A program made the position numbers and the translations under genes. A DNA stretch of 64,000 bases from JAGQPD01 sp020426865 (GTDB lineage: Bacteria > Planctomycetota > Planctomycetia > Pirellulales > Pirellulaceae): assembly GCA_041399065.1 (NCBI GenBank), contig JAWKTN010000012.1, positions 124,001 through 188,000 of the forward strand, written 5' to 3'. The notes under the pieces were generated by a model. That model made no database searches and was not told where the DNA came from. It saw only the letters and a list, made by a program, of their open reading frames with translations. How positions within the stretch are numbered: the stretch's first letter is position 1; each line of letters starts with the position of its first letter. Positions 15,462 through 24,202 of this stretch are shown one piece after another.

Positions 15462-16349
15462 GTGTTGCTTAGCATGACTGGACATGGTGAATCGCGATTG
15501 CAGCATGACGGCGTATTGGTGTCGATTGAGTTGCGGGCGATCAATAGCCGTCATTTCAAATTCAGTCTCCGTTCCGGCGACACATCGGCGGCATTGGAGG
15601 CCATGGTCGAGGGGGCGGTGCGATCGCAGGTGAAACGCGGCACGATTCAGGCCACGTTGATGGTGAATCGCCAGCGGGCCGCAGATGAATCGTTGCTGGA
15701 TGAGCAGCTATTGCAGGCGTATCGGGTGCAGCTTGAGCGGCTTGCGGAACGCCACGCCGAGGGCAAGATCTCGATTGCGTGGGAAGCGTTGCTTGGTTTG
15801 CCAGGGGTCGTGCGGGAGGATCCTGGGTGGCAGTCGATTGGCGAAGAGTCATGGCCGTTGATTGAGCGGGCCTTGTTGCAGGCGGTCGCCAACTTGAATG
15901 ACATGCGGCGACGCGAAGGGGAGGCCATGCAGCGTGATTTGGCGGCCAATGCCGCGTTGATTGCGGGCCAGTTGGACCAGGTTGAGGAGCGAACGCCGAC
16001 CGTGGCGGCGGCTTATCGGGAGCGGATGACGGAGCGTTTGAATCGATTGTTGTCCGAGCATGGTGCGACGGTGGAACCGGTCGATCTGGTGCGCGAAGTT
16101 GGCGTCTTTGCCGAACGCTGTGATGTATCGGAGGAGGTCGTGCGGTTGCGGAGCCATTTGGAGCAATTCGCCGACATTATGGCGGCTGACGAAAGTGCGG
16201 GACGCAAACTGGATTTTGTCATTCAAGAGATGTTTCGTGAGGCGAACACGATTGGTTCCAAGGCCAACGATGCCGAGATTTCGCATCACGTGGTAGAGAT
16301 CAAGACGAGCATTGAGCGGATGAGGGAGATGGTGCAAAACGTCGAGTGA
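15462..16349 (+). CDS. yicC: YicC-family endoribonuclease
   Basis: The GTG at 15462 is chosen because AGGAG (15447-15451) lies 10 nt before it, and because the family starts close to SMTGxG (here VLLSMTGHGES). The product is 295 aa. Matching segments are ELRAINSRHFKFSLR, the KRGTIQATLMVNR stretch, REVGVFAERCDVSEEVVRLRSHLEQF and the C-terminal RKLDFVIQEMFREANTIGSKANDAEI, the hallmark of YicC/YloC. Members are metal-dependent RNases acting on small RNAs. The usual neighbours gmk and rpoZ follow. Confidence 0.92.
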   Translation: MLLSMTGHGESRLQHDGVLVSIELRAINSRHFKFSLRSGDTSAALEAMVEGAVRSQVKRGTIQATLMVNRQRAADESLLDEQLLQAYRVQLERLAERHAEGKISIAWEALLGLPGVVREDPGWQSIGEESWPLIERALLQAVANLNDMRRREGEAMQRDLAANAALIAGQLDQVEERTPTVAAAYRERMTERLNRLLSEHGATVEPVDLVREVGVFAERCDVSEEVVRLRSHLEQFADIMAADESAGRKLDFVIQEMFREANTIGSKANDAEISHHVVEIKTSIERMREMVQNVE

Positions 16350-16394
16350 CGCGAGGGAGGACGGAGCAGTCGCAGGGCGGAGGGTGAGCGAGTC

Positions 16395-16973
16395 ATGACG
16401 GATGCCGACGCTGGATCGCTGATTATCATCTCCGGGCCATCGGGCGCGGGGAAAACAAGTGTTGTGCGAGAGTTGTTGGAAACGTATCCGCGACCACTGA
16501 AGTTGAGTGTATCGGCGACGACCCGACCACCTCGCCAGGGGGAGCGGGACGGTGTCGATTATCATTTTCTCTCCGATGGCGAGTTCCAGAGACGGCGGGA
16601 GCGGGGCGAGTTCCTGGAGTGCTGCGAGGTTTTCGGACGGGGGCATTGGTACGGAACCTTGCGTTCGGAGGTCGAGACTGGTCGACAGCAGGGGCAATCG
16701 GTTATCCTGGAAATTGACGTCCAGGGGGCGATGAAGGTTGTGCAACAGGTTCCCGATGCGATTAGCATCTTTATTCGTCCTGGGACATTGGCCGAATTGG
16801 AACGTCGATTACGCGGACGAGGGACGGAGACCGAGGACAAGATACAACGACGATTGGAGGTGGCAACTCGCGAGTTGTCGCATGCGGGAGAGTATCGTTA
16901 CCAAATCATCAATGAAACGATTGAGCGATCGGTGCGGGAGATTGCCGAGATCTTGATGCAACACGGGGTATAG
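16395..16973 (+). CDS. gmk: Guanylate kinase
   Basis: The 192-aa protein has the P-loop GPSGAGKTS, the GMP-binding region SVSATTRPPRQGERDGVDY with the FLECCEVFGRGHWYGT segment, and the lid RRLRGRGTETEDKIQRRL. It phosphorylates GMP to GDP with ATP in the cytoplasm. It starts 45 bp after yicC and is followed by rpoZ, the widely conserved yicC-gmk-rpoZ-coaBC order. Confidence 0.97.
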   Translation: MTDADAGSLIIISGPSGAGKTSVVRELLETYPRPLKLSVSATTRPPRQGERDGVDYHFLSDGEFQRRRERGEFLECCEVFGRGHWYGTLRSEVETGRQQGQSVILEIDVQGAMKVVQQVPDAISIFIRPGTLAELERRLRGRGTETEDKIQRRLEVATRELSHAGEYRYQIINETIERSVREIAEILMQHGV

Positions 16974-17071
16974 AACGTGGCATGGGCCAACGACGCGTGC
17001 CGTCGAGTGGGCGGGGCGGCGGACTGAGCGATTACGGCATAGCCGTTTTGAAAGAGGGGAGACGACACAGA

Positions 17072-17344
17072 ATGCTGGAAGATTTGAAAGAAGAGGAAAT
17101 CGTCAACAAGGTTGGGGGGCGATTCAAGTTATCGACATTGATTCAAAAACGCCTAGTGCAATTGAATCAGGGGAGTCGAGCGCTGGTCGAGATCGACTCG
17201 AAGGACAAGATGGAGATCGTATTGCAGGAAATTTTACAGGACAAGATCTTCCTCGACACATCCAACGAAGTGAAGATCCGTGGCGAGAGCGAAACGGCGA
17301 GTTTAGCGGACTTGTTGGATGACGTGGACACATCCGATCTATGA
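17072..17344 (+). CDS. rpoZ: DNA-directed RNA polymerase omega subunit
   Basis: The start is set at ATG 17072 (MLEDLKEEEIVNKVGG); the upstream extension has no family counterpart. The 90-aa product has KLSTLIQKRLVQLNQGSRALVE, the conserved omega core that wraps the beta-prime C-terminus. The C-terminal part is acidic. Position after gmk supports the call. The stop overlaps the coaC start by four bases (ATGA at 17341-17344), indicating coupled translation. Confidence 0.88.
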   Translation: MLEDLKEEEIVNKVGGRFKLSTLIQKRLVQLNQGSRALVEIDSKDKMEIVLQEILQDKIFLDTSNEVKIRGESETASLADLLDDVDTSDL

Positions 17345-17886
17345 GAGGCCGTCGCATTGTTGTCGGGGTGACGGGGGGGATCGCTGCGTACAAATCGGCG
17401 GTGCTGGTCAGTCACCTCGTGCAGCAAGGGGCTGAGGTTTCCGTGGTGATGACGGAGTCTTCGCTACAATTCATCGGGACGGCCACGTTCGTGGCGTTGA
17501 CTGGGCGACCGGTGCACGTCGATATGTTTGATCAGGGCGTGCATCGCTTGGGGCCGCACATTGAATTGGCGGAGTGGACGGAGTTGTTGTGTGTGGCTCC
17601 GGCTACAGCGAACTTTTTGGCGAAATCGGCTACGGGCGTCGCGGACGATCTGTTGTCGACGTTGTATTTGGCCGTGCGTCGTCCCGTCGTTGTTGCTCCG
17701 GCAATGAACACTGCCATGTGGTCTCACGCGGCGGTGCAGCGGAACGTCCAGCAATTGCGAACGGATGGGGTCGTGATCGTCGATCCGGATGCCGGTTGGC
17801 TGAGTTGTCGCCAGCAGGGGGCAGGTCGAATGGCGGCACCGGAACACATCGCTGACGTGATCGACAAGCGGTTGCCGAAGGGGTGA
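17341..17886 (+). CDS. coaC: Phosphopantothenoylcysteine decarboxylase (CoaC, stand-alone)
   Basis: The 181-aa flavoprotein has GVTGGIAAYKS, the catalytic His in PHIELAEW, the PAMNTAMW motif and the substrate clamp GWLSCRQQGAGRMA with its catalytic Cys. It decarboxylates 4'-phosphopantothenoylcysteine in coenzyme A synthesis. In most bacteria it is the N-terminal half of CoaBC, but here the reading frame stops and coaB follows as a separate gene overlapping by four bases. Confidence 0.93.
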   Translation: MRGRRIVVGVTGGIAAYKSAVLVSHLVQQGAEVSVVMTESSLQFIGTATFVALTGRPVHVDMFDQGVHRLGPHIELAEWTELLCVAPATANFLAKSATGVADDLLSTLYLAVRRPVVVAPAMNTAMWSHAAVQRNVQQLRTDGVVIVDPDAGWLSCRQQGAGRMAAPEHIADVIDKRLPKG

Positions 17887-18527
17887 CAGGCGACACGTCG
17901 ATGGCACGAATCTTGATCACATCTGGGCCGACTCGCCAGTATCTGGACCCGGTCCGTTACATCACCAATGCCAGTAGCGGGCGGATGGGCGCCTGTCTGG
18001 TGGCGGCGGCGATCGAACGGGGGCACGATGTCGTGGTCGTGAGTGGCCCAGTGGATGTGCGGTATGACACTCGGGCAACGGTCCATCGGGTAACCACTAC
18101 TGACGAAATGTTGTCTGTCGTGCGGCGGCAATTTGCCGAGTGCGACGGGCTGGTCGGCGTAGCCGCGCCATGTGACTACCGCCCGTTGCGAGTGGAAGAT
18201 CACAAGATTGCCAAGACGGGGCAGCCGTTGGTATTGCACCTGGTGGAGACGCCCGATATCGTTGCCACGATGGGGAGCGAAAAGGGGGATCGCTGGGTCG
18301 TGGGGTTTGCGCTGGAGACCGAGGATCATCGCTTTCGGGCCATCACCAAGTTGCAGAAGAAAAGCTGCGACTTGATTGTGTTGAACGAACCGCAAGCGAT
18401 GGATTCCGCCACCAATCAGGTCGAGGTCTTGGACGGTCTCGGGAATGTCGTATTGGCCTGCAGCGGTTCGAAAGAGGATGTGGCTGCACGATTATTTGAG
18501 TTGTTCGAAAGCCGATTGATCCACTAA
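17883..18527 (+). CDS. coaB: Phosphopantothenate-cysteine ligase (CoaB, stand-alone)
   Basis: GTG 17883 overlaps the coaC stop (GTGA). ATG 17901 (MARILITSGPT) is an equally good start. The 208-214-aa product has SGPTRQYLDPVRYITNASSG, the GVAAPCDYRP segment, the KIAK lysine motif and FALETED. These are features of the CTP-dependent ligase that joins cysteine to 4'-phosphopantothenate. Separation from coaC is uncommon among bacteria. The stop lies at the start of a 15-bp tandem repeat. Confidence 0.93.
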   Translation: MTGDTSMARILITSGPTRQYLDPVRYITNASSGRMGACLVAAAIERGHDVVVVSGPVDVRYDTRATVHRVTTTDEMLSVVRRQFAECDGLVGVAAPCDYRPLRVEDHKIAKTGQPLVLHLVETPDIVATMGSEKGDRWVVGFALETEDHRFRAITKLQKKSCDLIVLNEPQAMDSATNQVEVLDGLGNVVLACSGSKEDVAARLFELFESRLIH

Positions 18528-18554
18528 CGCGATGTGCAATAACGCGATGTGCAA
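18525..18554 (+). repeat. 15-bp tandem repeat starting at the coaB stop codon
   Basis: TAACGCGATGTGCAA occurs twice head to tail. The first TAA is the coaB stop. Confidence 0.92.
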
Positions 18555-18569
18555 TGCCTTAGTTCTCGG

Positions 18570-18977
18570 CTAAGTCCTCAGCCAGTGCGGGATACGCTGT
18601 AGTTGGCCATCGCGGTTGATGCACGCCAGTGTGCTCTGTCCGGTGACGAGTTTTTCGGTGTCGCGGGTCAAGACATACGTGTGTTCGATGCGGGCGGCGG
18701 TGGTCCGAATCGTCGACGTTTTCAAGGTGAGGACATCGTCATATTGTGCCGGAGCGAAGTACTTGCAGGAGATTTCGGCGACGACGAGGATCGTCCCTTC
18801 GGCCTCGAGTCGCCGGTAGTCGTAGCCGCTGGCTCGGAGTTGTTCGACGCGTCCCATTTCAAAATAGGTCAAGTAGTTGGCGTGGTGGACGCGCCCTTGG
18901 GCATCCGTCTCCTGGTAGCGGACGCGGAATTGGATTTCATGGTCGATGATCATCGTGTGGCGGTACCTTATCCTCAT
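18570..18977 (-). CDS. YbgC-type acyl-CoA thioesterase (hot-dog fold)
   Basis: The 135-aa protein (ATG 18977, or ATG 18953 for a shorter form) has the 4HBT active-site signature YQETDAQGRVHHANYLTYFE with the catalytic Asp, and a typical hot-dog fold length. It hydrolyses acyl- or hydroxybenzoyl-CoA thioesters. YbgC members are often tied to the Tol-Pal system, but no tol gene is near. It is convergent with coaB, about 40 bp away. Confidence 0.87.
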   Translation of the reverse strand: MRIRYRHTMIIDHEIQFRVRYQETDAQGRVHHANYLTYFEMGRVEQLRASGYDYRRLEAEGTILVVAEISCKYFAPAQYDDVLTLKTSTIRTTAARIEHTYVLTRDTEKLVTGQSTLACINRDGQLQRIPHWLRT

Positions 18978-19225
18978 GCTTCCCAGTGGAACGCCAGCGG
19001 TCGGAGCGTGGCGAACGTGGCTTGGTGGAATGGCAAATTGTATCCATGGGATGGAGATCGAGTCGTCAGCATTATTGACCAGGGTAGTTCCAATTCCTAT
19101 AGTGGCGGTGATGGGCGTGTTTGAACAGTCCCCGGGAACGAGCGAACAGACCGACGCGGGCCGCGACTGATGCAGCAGTTGATCACGTTGTGGTGGGCGC
19201 GGGCGGTTAGAAGGCGGCGAAGAAG

Positions 19226-19717
19226 ATGAGCGTAGGTGGCGGCAGTGAAACGGGATTCTCGACGATGCGTGGCCGGGACTATCCCACCATCCGGCAGTTC
19301 ACCGTTTTTCTCGAGAACCGTGTGGGCCAATTGTTGGAGGTGGTTCGGCGGTTTGAAGGGAGTCGCGTCCGCATCGTGGCGCTGTCGATACAGGACTCGT
19401 TCGAGTGTGCCTTCGTGCGTTTCTTGCTGAGTCATCCTGAGCAGGGGCGGGAGATCCTGGAGCGGTCGGGGCTGGCGTTGATTGAGTCGGACCTGATCGG
19501 GATTGAGTTGCCAGAGTGTCGTCAGCCTTTGTTGCAAGTGTGTACGGCGTTGTTGCAGGCAGAGGTCAACATCGTGCAGTCCTATCCACTATTGATGCGG
19601 CGCGACGGCCGGCCTGCCGTTGCGGTAATGGTAGACAATATTGAGATGGCCATGGAGACGTTGGCTGCGAAGAATTTTCGGATGCTCAGCGAAGACGATT
19701 TGGCAGAGTTGGAATAG
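19226..19717 (+). CDS. Protein with two ACT domains
   Basis: ATG 19226 gives 163 aa; ATG 19265 (MRGRDYPTIRQF) would remove a 13-residue extension and is a strong alternative. Residues about 24-90 form one ACT fold (FTVFLENRVGQLLEVVRRFEG, IVALSIQDSFECAFVRFLL) and about 100-160 a second (LLQVCTALLQAEVNIVQSYP, AVAVMVDNIEMAMETL). Free-standing ACT pairs usually sense amino acids or act as regulatory subunits. The ligand and partner are unknown. Confidence 0.75.
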   Translation: MSVGGGSETGFSTMRGRDYPTIRQFTVFLENRVGQLLEVVRRFEGSRVRIVALSIQDSFECAFVRFLLSHPEQGREILERSGLALIESDLIGIELPECRQPLLQVCTALLQAEVNIVQSYPLLMRRDGRPAVAVMVDNIEMAMETLAAKNFRMLSEDDLAELE

Positions 19718-19737
19718 AGGCGAGAGTTTATCGATTT

Positions 19738-20433
19738 ATGGCGATTCTTGTAACGTGTCCTGGTTGCTACCAGCGATTCAAGGTAAGTGACCAATTTGCG
19801 GGCAAATCGGGGCCGTGCCCCAAATGCAAAAAGATCATCAAGATTCCGGACAAGTCGGAAGAGGTGGTCATTGAGGCGCCGCCGTCCGGGCCTACCGATT
19901 CATCCGGGCGTCCCGTTCTGGAGCCACTCAAACGCACGGAGGCAAAAGTCACTTCCGTTGGCATTGTGGCGATTGTGGGGATCTGTCTGTTGATTCCCAT
20001 TGTGGCCTTGATCATCGGCCAGACCGTGGACTTGAATGCCGAGGCGTCGACCAGATATCTCGTCTTAACAATCGGATCGTTGTTGCTGGGGCCGCCGGTG
20101 GCGGTGGCGGGATATACGTTCTTACGAGACCAGGAATTGGAACCGTATCGTGGGCTGGCATTGTGGATTCGAGCTGGCATCTGTGGCGTGGCGCATGCAT
20201 CGTTGTGGCTGGCATATTGGTGGGTCTGCCGAACGCTGTTTGGCACGAGCACTCCCGAATTGTTTTACATGGTGTTTATCATTCCGTTGATGGTGGCTGG
20301 TGGAGCACTCGGCAGTTTCGCGGCGATGGAATTGGAGTGGACGTCGGCATCGCTCCACTACGGTATGTACTTGGTGATTACGATCGTCATGCGGTTGATT
20401 ATGGGATTGGGTGCGTTTGGGCCGAAGGGCTAG
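19738..20433 (+). CDS. Zinc-ribbon membrane protein
   Basis: The 231-aa product begins with a zinc ribbon (CPGCYQRF ... CPKCKK, MJ0042-like), then a Pro-rich linker and about five membrane helices (near 76-98, 104-124, 142-163, 172-195, 205-225). This combination recurs in planctomycete membrane proteins of unknown role. It lies 15 bp before the HD phosphohydrolase, suggesting one transcript. Confidence 0.75.
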   Translation: MAILVTCPGCYQRFKVSDQFAGKSGPCPKCKKIIKIPDKSEEVVIEAPPSGPTDSSGRPVLEPLKRTEAKVTSVGIVAIVGICLLIPIVALIIGQTVDLNAEASTRYLVLTIGSLLLGPPVAVAGYTFLRDQELEPYRGLALWIRAGICGVAHASLWLAYWWVCRTLFGTSTPELFYMVFIIPLMVAGGALGSFAAMELEWTSASLHYGMYLVITIVMRLIMGLGAFGPKG

Positions 20434-20448
20434 GGAAAGTGCCGGCCG

Positions 20449-21783
20449 ATGACGCAATCGATTCGTGAGATTCCCGAACTGAGGGCGATGGATGATCGGC
20501 GATCGCTGATTCGCATCGCCTATGAAACAGACATACCTGTGACACCTCGCGTGCGGCACCTGATCGACTCGCAGGAGTTTCGGCGATTGGGGCAGATTTC
20601 TCAGCTCGGGCTGGTCGGTCACGTTTATCCATCCGCGCGACACTCGCGATTTGAGCACTCACTGGGTGTGTATCGCATGGCACTGCAGTACCTGCAACGC
20701 CTGTCGTATGACGAACGGTTTCGGGAAGCGATCGCCGTTCCTGATGCGGAGGTGTTTTTGACAAGTGCCCTGTTGCATGACCTGGGGCACTGGCCGTTCT
20801 GTCACCCGATTGAGGACATGCGATTGCCCGGGGTGCCGCAGCATGAATTGTTCGCCAACAGCTTTTTGTTGGAAGGCGAAATCGCCGATTGCTTGCGCGA
20901 CGATTGGGGCATCCAGCCTCGAGATGTAGTCAGCCTGCTCTCCGAAAAACCGCGCGACCGAAAGTCGCGAATCCTTGCCAGCATGTTGTCTGGTCCCATC
21001 GATGTCGACAAAATGGACTATCTCGTGCGAGATAGCCTGCATGCCGGCGTGCCGTATGGTCGCAATTTCGATCAGCAGCGGCTGATTGGCAGTCTTTGTT
21101 TAAATGCTGATGCGAGTGGGTTGGCGATCAGCGAAAAGGGCCGGACAGCGGCAGAGATGATGGTGTTTGCCCGATACGTGATGTTCAGCGAGGTCTATTG
21201 GCATCATGCGGTCCGCGCGGCGACGGCGATGCTGCAGCGTGCCTTCTATTTGTTACATGGCGAATTGGAACTGGATACGTTGTTTCGTTTGGCGGAGCAC
21301 GACTGGATCGTTCAGATGCAGGGGGCGGCCGGTAATGGTCCAGCCCGAGAACTGTTGGAAGGGCTATTCGGCTTGCGGCGGAAGCTCTACAAGCGATGGG
21401 TTCAATTCAGTTATTTCCAACAGCGTGAATTATACAACGGCATCGCCCGCCGGCCCTATCCGTGGCTGGCGGCATTCTCCGAGCAGTTAGCCGACGTACT
21501 CAGCCGTCACGCCGGTTGTCGGATCGCTCCCCACGAAATTCTGGTCGACGCACCGCCGACGAAGTTGGAGGTACAATTTCAGGTCGATGTTCATTTTTCC
21601 AAGGAAGGCCAGTATCGGGCGTTGGGGGACATCTCGCCGGTGGTGAGCACTTTGGCCCGTGAACAGTTCGACGACTACGTCAAACGCGTGCGAGTGTTTG
21701 TTCATCCTCGATTGCGGGAAGAGCTGGTCGGTGGTGGGGCGTTGCCGGAAGAATTGATACGACAGGCGATCGCCAGGATGTGA
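20449..21783 (+). CDS. HD-domain phosphohydrolase, dGTPase/SAMHD1-like
   Basis: The 444-aa product carries the metal-binding HD residues in order: His in SRFEHSLGVY, the HD pair in ALLHDLGHWPFCHPIE, and a downstream Asp in IDVDKMDYLVRDS. The substrate-side motif VRHLIDSQEFRRLGQISQLG is typical of dNTP triphosphohydrolases and the COG1078 group. It probably hydrolyses (d)NTPs or a related nucleotide. The C-terminal half is helical. Confidence 0.85.
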   Translation: MTQSIREIPELRAMDDRRSLIRIAYETDIPVTPRVRHLIDSQEFRRLGQISQLGLVGHVYPSARHSRFEHSLGVYRMALQYLQRLSYDERFREAIAVPDAEVFLTSALLHDLGHWPFCHPIEDMRLPGVPQHELFANSFLLEGEIADCLRDDWGIQPRDVVSLLSEKPRDRKSRILASMLSGPIDVDKMDYLVRDSLHAGVPYGRNFDQQRLIGSLCLNADASGLAISEKGRTAAEMMVFARYVMFSEVYWHHAVRAATAMLQRAFYLLHGELELDTLFRLAEHDWIVQMQGAAGNGPARELLEGLFGLRRKLYKRWVQFSYFQQRELYNGIARRPYPWLAAFSEQLADVLSRHAGCRIAPHEILVDAPPTKLEVQFQVDVHFSKEGQYRALGDISPVVSTLAREQFDDYVKRVRVFVHPRLREELVGGGALPEELIRQAIARM

Positions 21784-21826
21784 AACGCGTTCTTTTACCT
21801 GGAGAAAACACGGCACAAAAACGCAT

Positions 21827-21854
21827 TTGACATCCGCGCCGGTCGACCTATGTT
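21827..21854 (+). promoter_or_regulatory. Possible sigma70-type promoter upstream of the signalling island
   Basis: TTGACA (21827-21832), 16-nt spacer, TATGTT (21849-21854). The -35 is perfect and the -10 matches four of six. It sits in the 316-bp gap (21784-22099) before the first receiver gene, leaving a leader of about 240 nt. The gap also has TTATGCTCAC twice (21993 and 22008). Confidence 0.3.
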
Positions 21855-22099
21855 TAAACCGGGCGTAGTTCTGGCAACTGCTTGCTGTATTTGCCGGCAG
21901 GCCATGGTTTTCATACTCCACTGACGGTCAACATTGTTCTGAATCGAGGTCGTATCCCAAAGCCAGTCGGCTTTATCTCAGCAAGCATCCGCTTATGCTC
22001 ACCGTCATTATGCTCACAGCGAGCAGCGTGACGTCTTTGGACCTCATAGCTTTGTTGTACGCTTACGCACCCGTTGCGGCAGCCCCAGGAGTAGCCACG

Positions 22100-22576
22100 A
22101 TGTATGAATGCACTACGACACAACGAATGTCGCGCCAGTTAGAACGCCGACCGTTTCATTCCGAAAACCACTTTTGTTCGACCCAAACCGAAGTCCCGTT
22201 GATTCTTTGCATTGACGACGAACCTGAAGTCTCTCGCAGTATTGAGATGCGGTTGCGTGACTACCTTGTCGATGTTAGTCGAGCCTATTTCGGCATGCAG
22301 GGTTTTTGGGAGGCGGTCACGGATCGACCGGACCTGATTCTGATGGATCTTGCCATGCCGAACGGCGACGGTCGATTTCTTCTGGAATCGCTGCGACGAA
22401 ACAGTACAACTGCAACCATTCCAGTGATTGTGCTCACAGGCATGCGTGATGCTCATTTCCGCAATGAGCTTTTCGCGTTGGGGGCCAACCAATTCCTGCA
22501 AAAACCCATCGCATTCGACGACTTGTTTCATGAGATGAGCCGCTTCGTTGACTTGCAAAAGCGTCCCGATGCCTAG
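22100..22576 (+). CDS. Stand-alone response regulator (receiver) 1
   Basis: AGGAG at 22087-22091 sets ATG 22100. The 158-aa product has a non-conserved 30-residue N-terminus, then a receiver domain with the acidic pair CIDDEPE, phospho-acceptor Asp83 (LILMDLAMPNGD), Thr in VLTG and Lys135 (FLQKPI). No output domain follows. It resembles the receiver at 25042 throughout, including FGMQGF / EGMQGF. It is the first gene of the signalling island. Confidence 0.88.
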   Translation: MYECTTTQRMSRQLERRPFHSENHFCSTQTEVPLILCIDDEPEVSRSIEMRLRDYLVDVSRAYFGMQGFWEAVTDRPDLILMDLAMPNGDGRFLLESLRRNSTTATIPVIVLTGMRDAHFRNELFALGANQFLQKPIAFDDLFHEMSRFVDLQKRPDA

Positions 22577-22654
22577 CAGCCAGATGCATCACGCTCAATC
22601 TCAATTGGCAGTTCCAAAATCACCTTCCGTAAGTATTACCCGCGAGAAAAGATA

Positions 22655-24202
22655 ATGAGAATTCTGTTGATCGAAGACAATCCTGGCGACGCGGAACTGG
22701 TCAGGAAAGCACTCTCCGACTGCACCACTCTCCATGAACTTCAATGGGTTACGCGGTTACGCGACGCGATTGACAACGACACGTTGAACCGCTTCAACGT
22801 GATCCTTGCCGACCTTTCGCTTCCGGACAGTTCCGGATTGGACACCGTCAAGAAGCTTAGAAGCGTCTATCACGATTTTCCCATCATTGTTCTTACCTCG
22901 CTGGCCAATGACAGTGTCGCGATTGAGGCCATCAAGGAAGGGGCACAGGATTATCTGGTGAAGGATCAGGTGGACAGCGATCGGTTGGAACGTTCGGTAC
23001 GTTACGCCGTGCAGCGACAGAGGATGCGGGCGGAGAACGACCGGTTGCTGCGAGACCTCCAGGACAGCAAGACGATGCTGGAGCGAAAGAACCAGCGGTT
23101 GGAGCGACTGTGTGAGACGGCACAGCAGTTCGTCGACAACGTCTCGCACGAGTTTCGGACGCCGCTGACGGTGATCATGGAGTATGCGTCGTTGCTTCGG
23201 GAGGGGATAACGGGAGAAGTCAACGACGAACAGCGTCGTCTGTTGGCGGTGATTGACGATCGGGCAGGGGACCTGAATACGATGGTCGACGACATGCTCG
23301 ACGTAAGCAAATTGGAGTCCGGTTTGTTGGGAGCATATCGCAAAGAGTGCCGATTGCACGACATTGTGGCTCATGTTCTTCCGTCGTTGCAGCGGAAAGC
23401 GGACGTGCGTAGCGCGTGCTTGGAAACGGCGATCCCTGACGATTTGCCGAGTGTCTACTGCGACGCGGAGAAGGTTGGGCGCGTGATTGTGAATCTGGTC
23501 GTCAACGCGATCAAGTTTTCCCGCGTCCCGGGTGCCGTTCGTCTGTGGGCAGAATTGTCGGACGAACACGAAGTGCGGATTGGAGTCACAGACAACGGCC
23601 CCGGGATTCCCCCCGACCGCTTGGAGGAGATCTTCCAGCGATTTTCGCAACTGAATACGGAATTGCGACAGAGCAATAAGGGTTTCGGTTTGGGACTGAA
23701 TATCGCCCAGGAATTGGTGGGGATCAACCTGGGGAAGATGCGAGTGGAGAGCCAGCAGAAGGTCGGAAGCACGTTTACTTTCACGTTGCCGTTGGCAGGG
23801 CCGGTTCGTGTGACGGAGCGATATCTCGATTGGCTGCGAATTTGTCGGGATGCATCGCCAGCGGTATCGGTGGTTCGCGTGGGCATGGCTGATCCCGTCT
23901 CCGCGACGACGTGCCACACGATCGACACGTTCTTGAGCCTCGTTGTGCGACAGAAAGACCTGGTGTTCCGGCGCGCCGACGGCGAGTGGTTGCTACTGGT
24001 GAACACGCCGGAAATCGAGTTACCAGAGTTTCGGCGCCGGTTCGATCAGGAACATCGTGACATCAGCCGCAACAGTCCGCGAGGCCCGTTGCCCCAACTC
24101 ACTTTCCAAGCCGACGGATCGTGGGATGTGGACGACCAGCGGCACGAGATTCTGGGATGTGTCGCCAGCTACCTCGAGACTCAGGAGGTGTGCCATGTCT
24201 AG
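22655..24202 (+). CDS. Hybrid: N-terminal receiver plus histidine kinase
   Basis: The 515-aa soluble protein has a receiver domain (1-115; Asp53 in ILADLSLPDS, Lys103 in YLVKD), a coiled coil (110-155), HisKA with His165 (DNVSHEFRTPL) and an HATPase with N-box Asn280/Asn284, G1 DNGPGIP and G2 GFGLGLNIAQ. A C-terminal region (about 385-515; TFLSLVVRQKDLVFRRADGEWLLLV) resembles a degenerate GGDEF-like fold without its signature. The receiver-first order suggests that kinase activity is controlled by an upstream phosphotransfer. It lacks membrane helices. Confidence 0.92.
   Translation: MRILLIEDNPGDAELVRKALSDCTTLHELQWVTRLRDAIDNDTLNRFNVILADLSLPDSSGLDTVKKLRSVYHDFPIIVLTSLANDSVAIEAIKEGAQDYLVKDQVDSDRLERSVRYAVQRQRMRAENDRLLRDLQDSKTMLERKNQRLERLCETAQQFVDNVSHEFRTPLTVIMEYASLLREGITGEVNDEQRRLLAVIDDRAGDLNTMVDDMLDVSKLESGLLGAYRKECRLHDIVAHVLPSLQRKADVRSACLETAIPDDLPSVYCDAEKVGRVIVNLVVNAIKFSRVPGAVRLWAELSDEHEVRIGVTDNGPGIPPDRLEEIFQRFSQLNTELRQSNKGFGLGLNIAQELVGINLGKMRVESQQKVGSTFTFTLPLAGPVRVTERYLDWLRICRDASPAVSVVRVGMADPVSATTCHTIDTFLSLVVRQKDLVFRRADGEWLLLVNTPEIELPEFRRRFDQEHRDISRNSPRGPLPQLTFQADGSWDVDDQRHEILGCVASYLETQEVCHV

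Noticed and set aside
22757..23917. 386-aa minus-strand open frame opposite the hybrid kinase
   Set aside because: Shadow of the kinase frame; no motif, signal or ribosome site.
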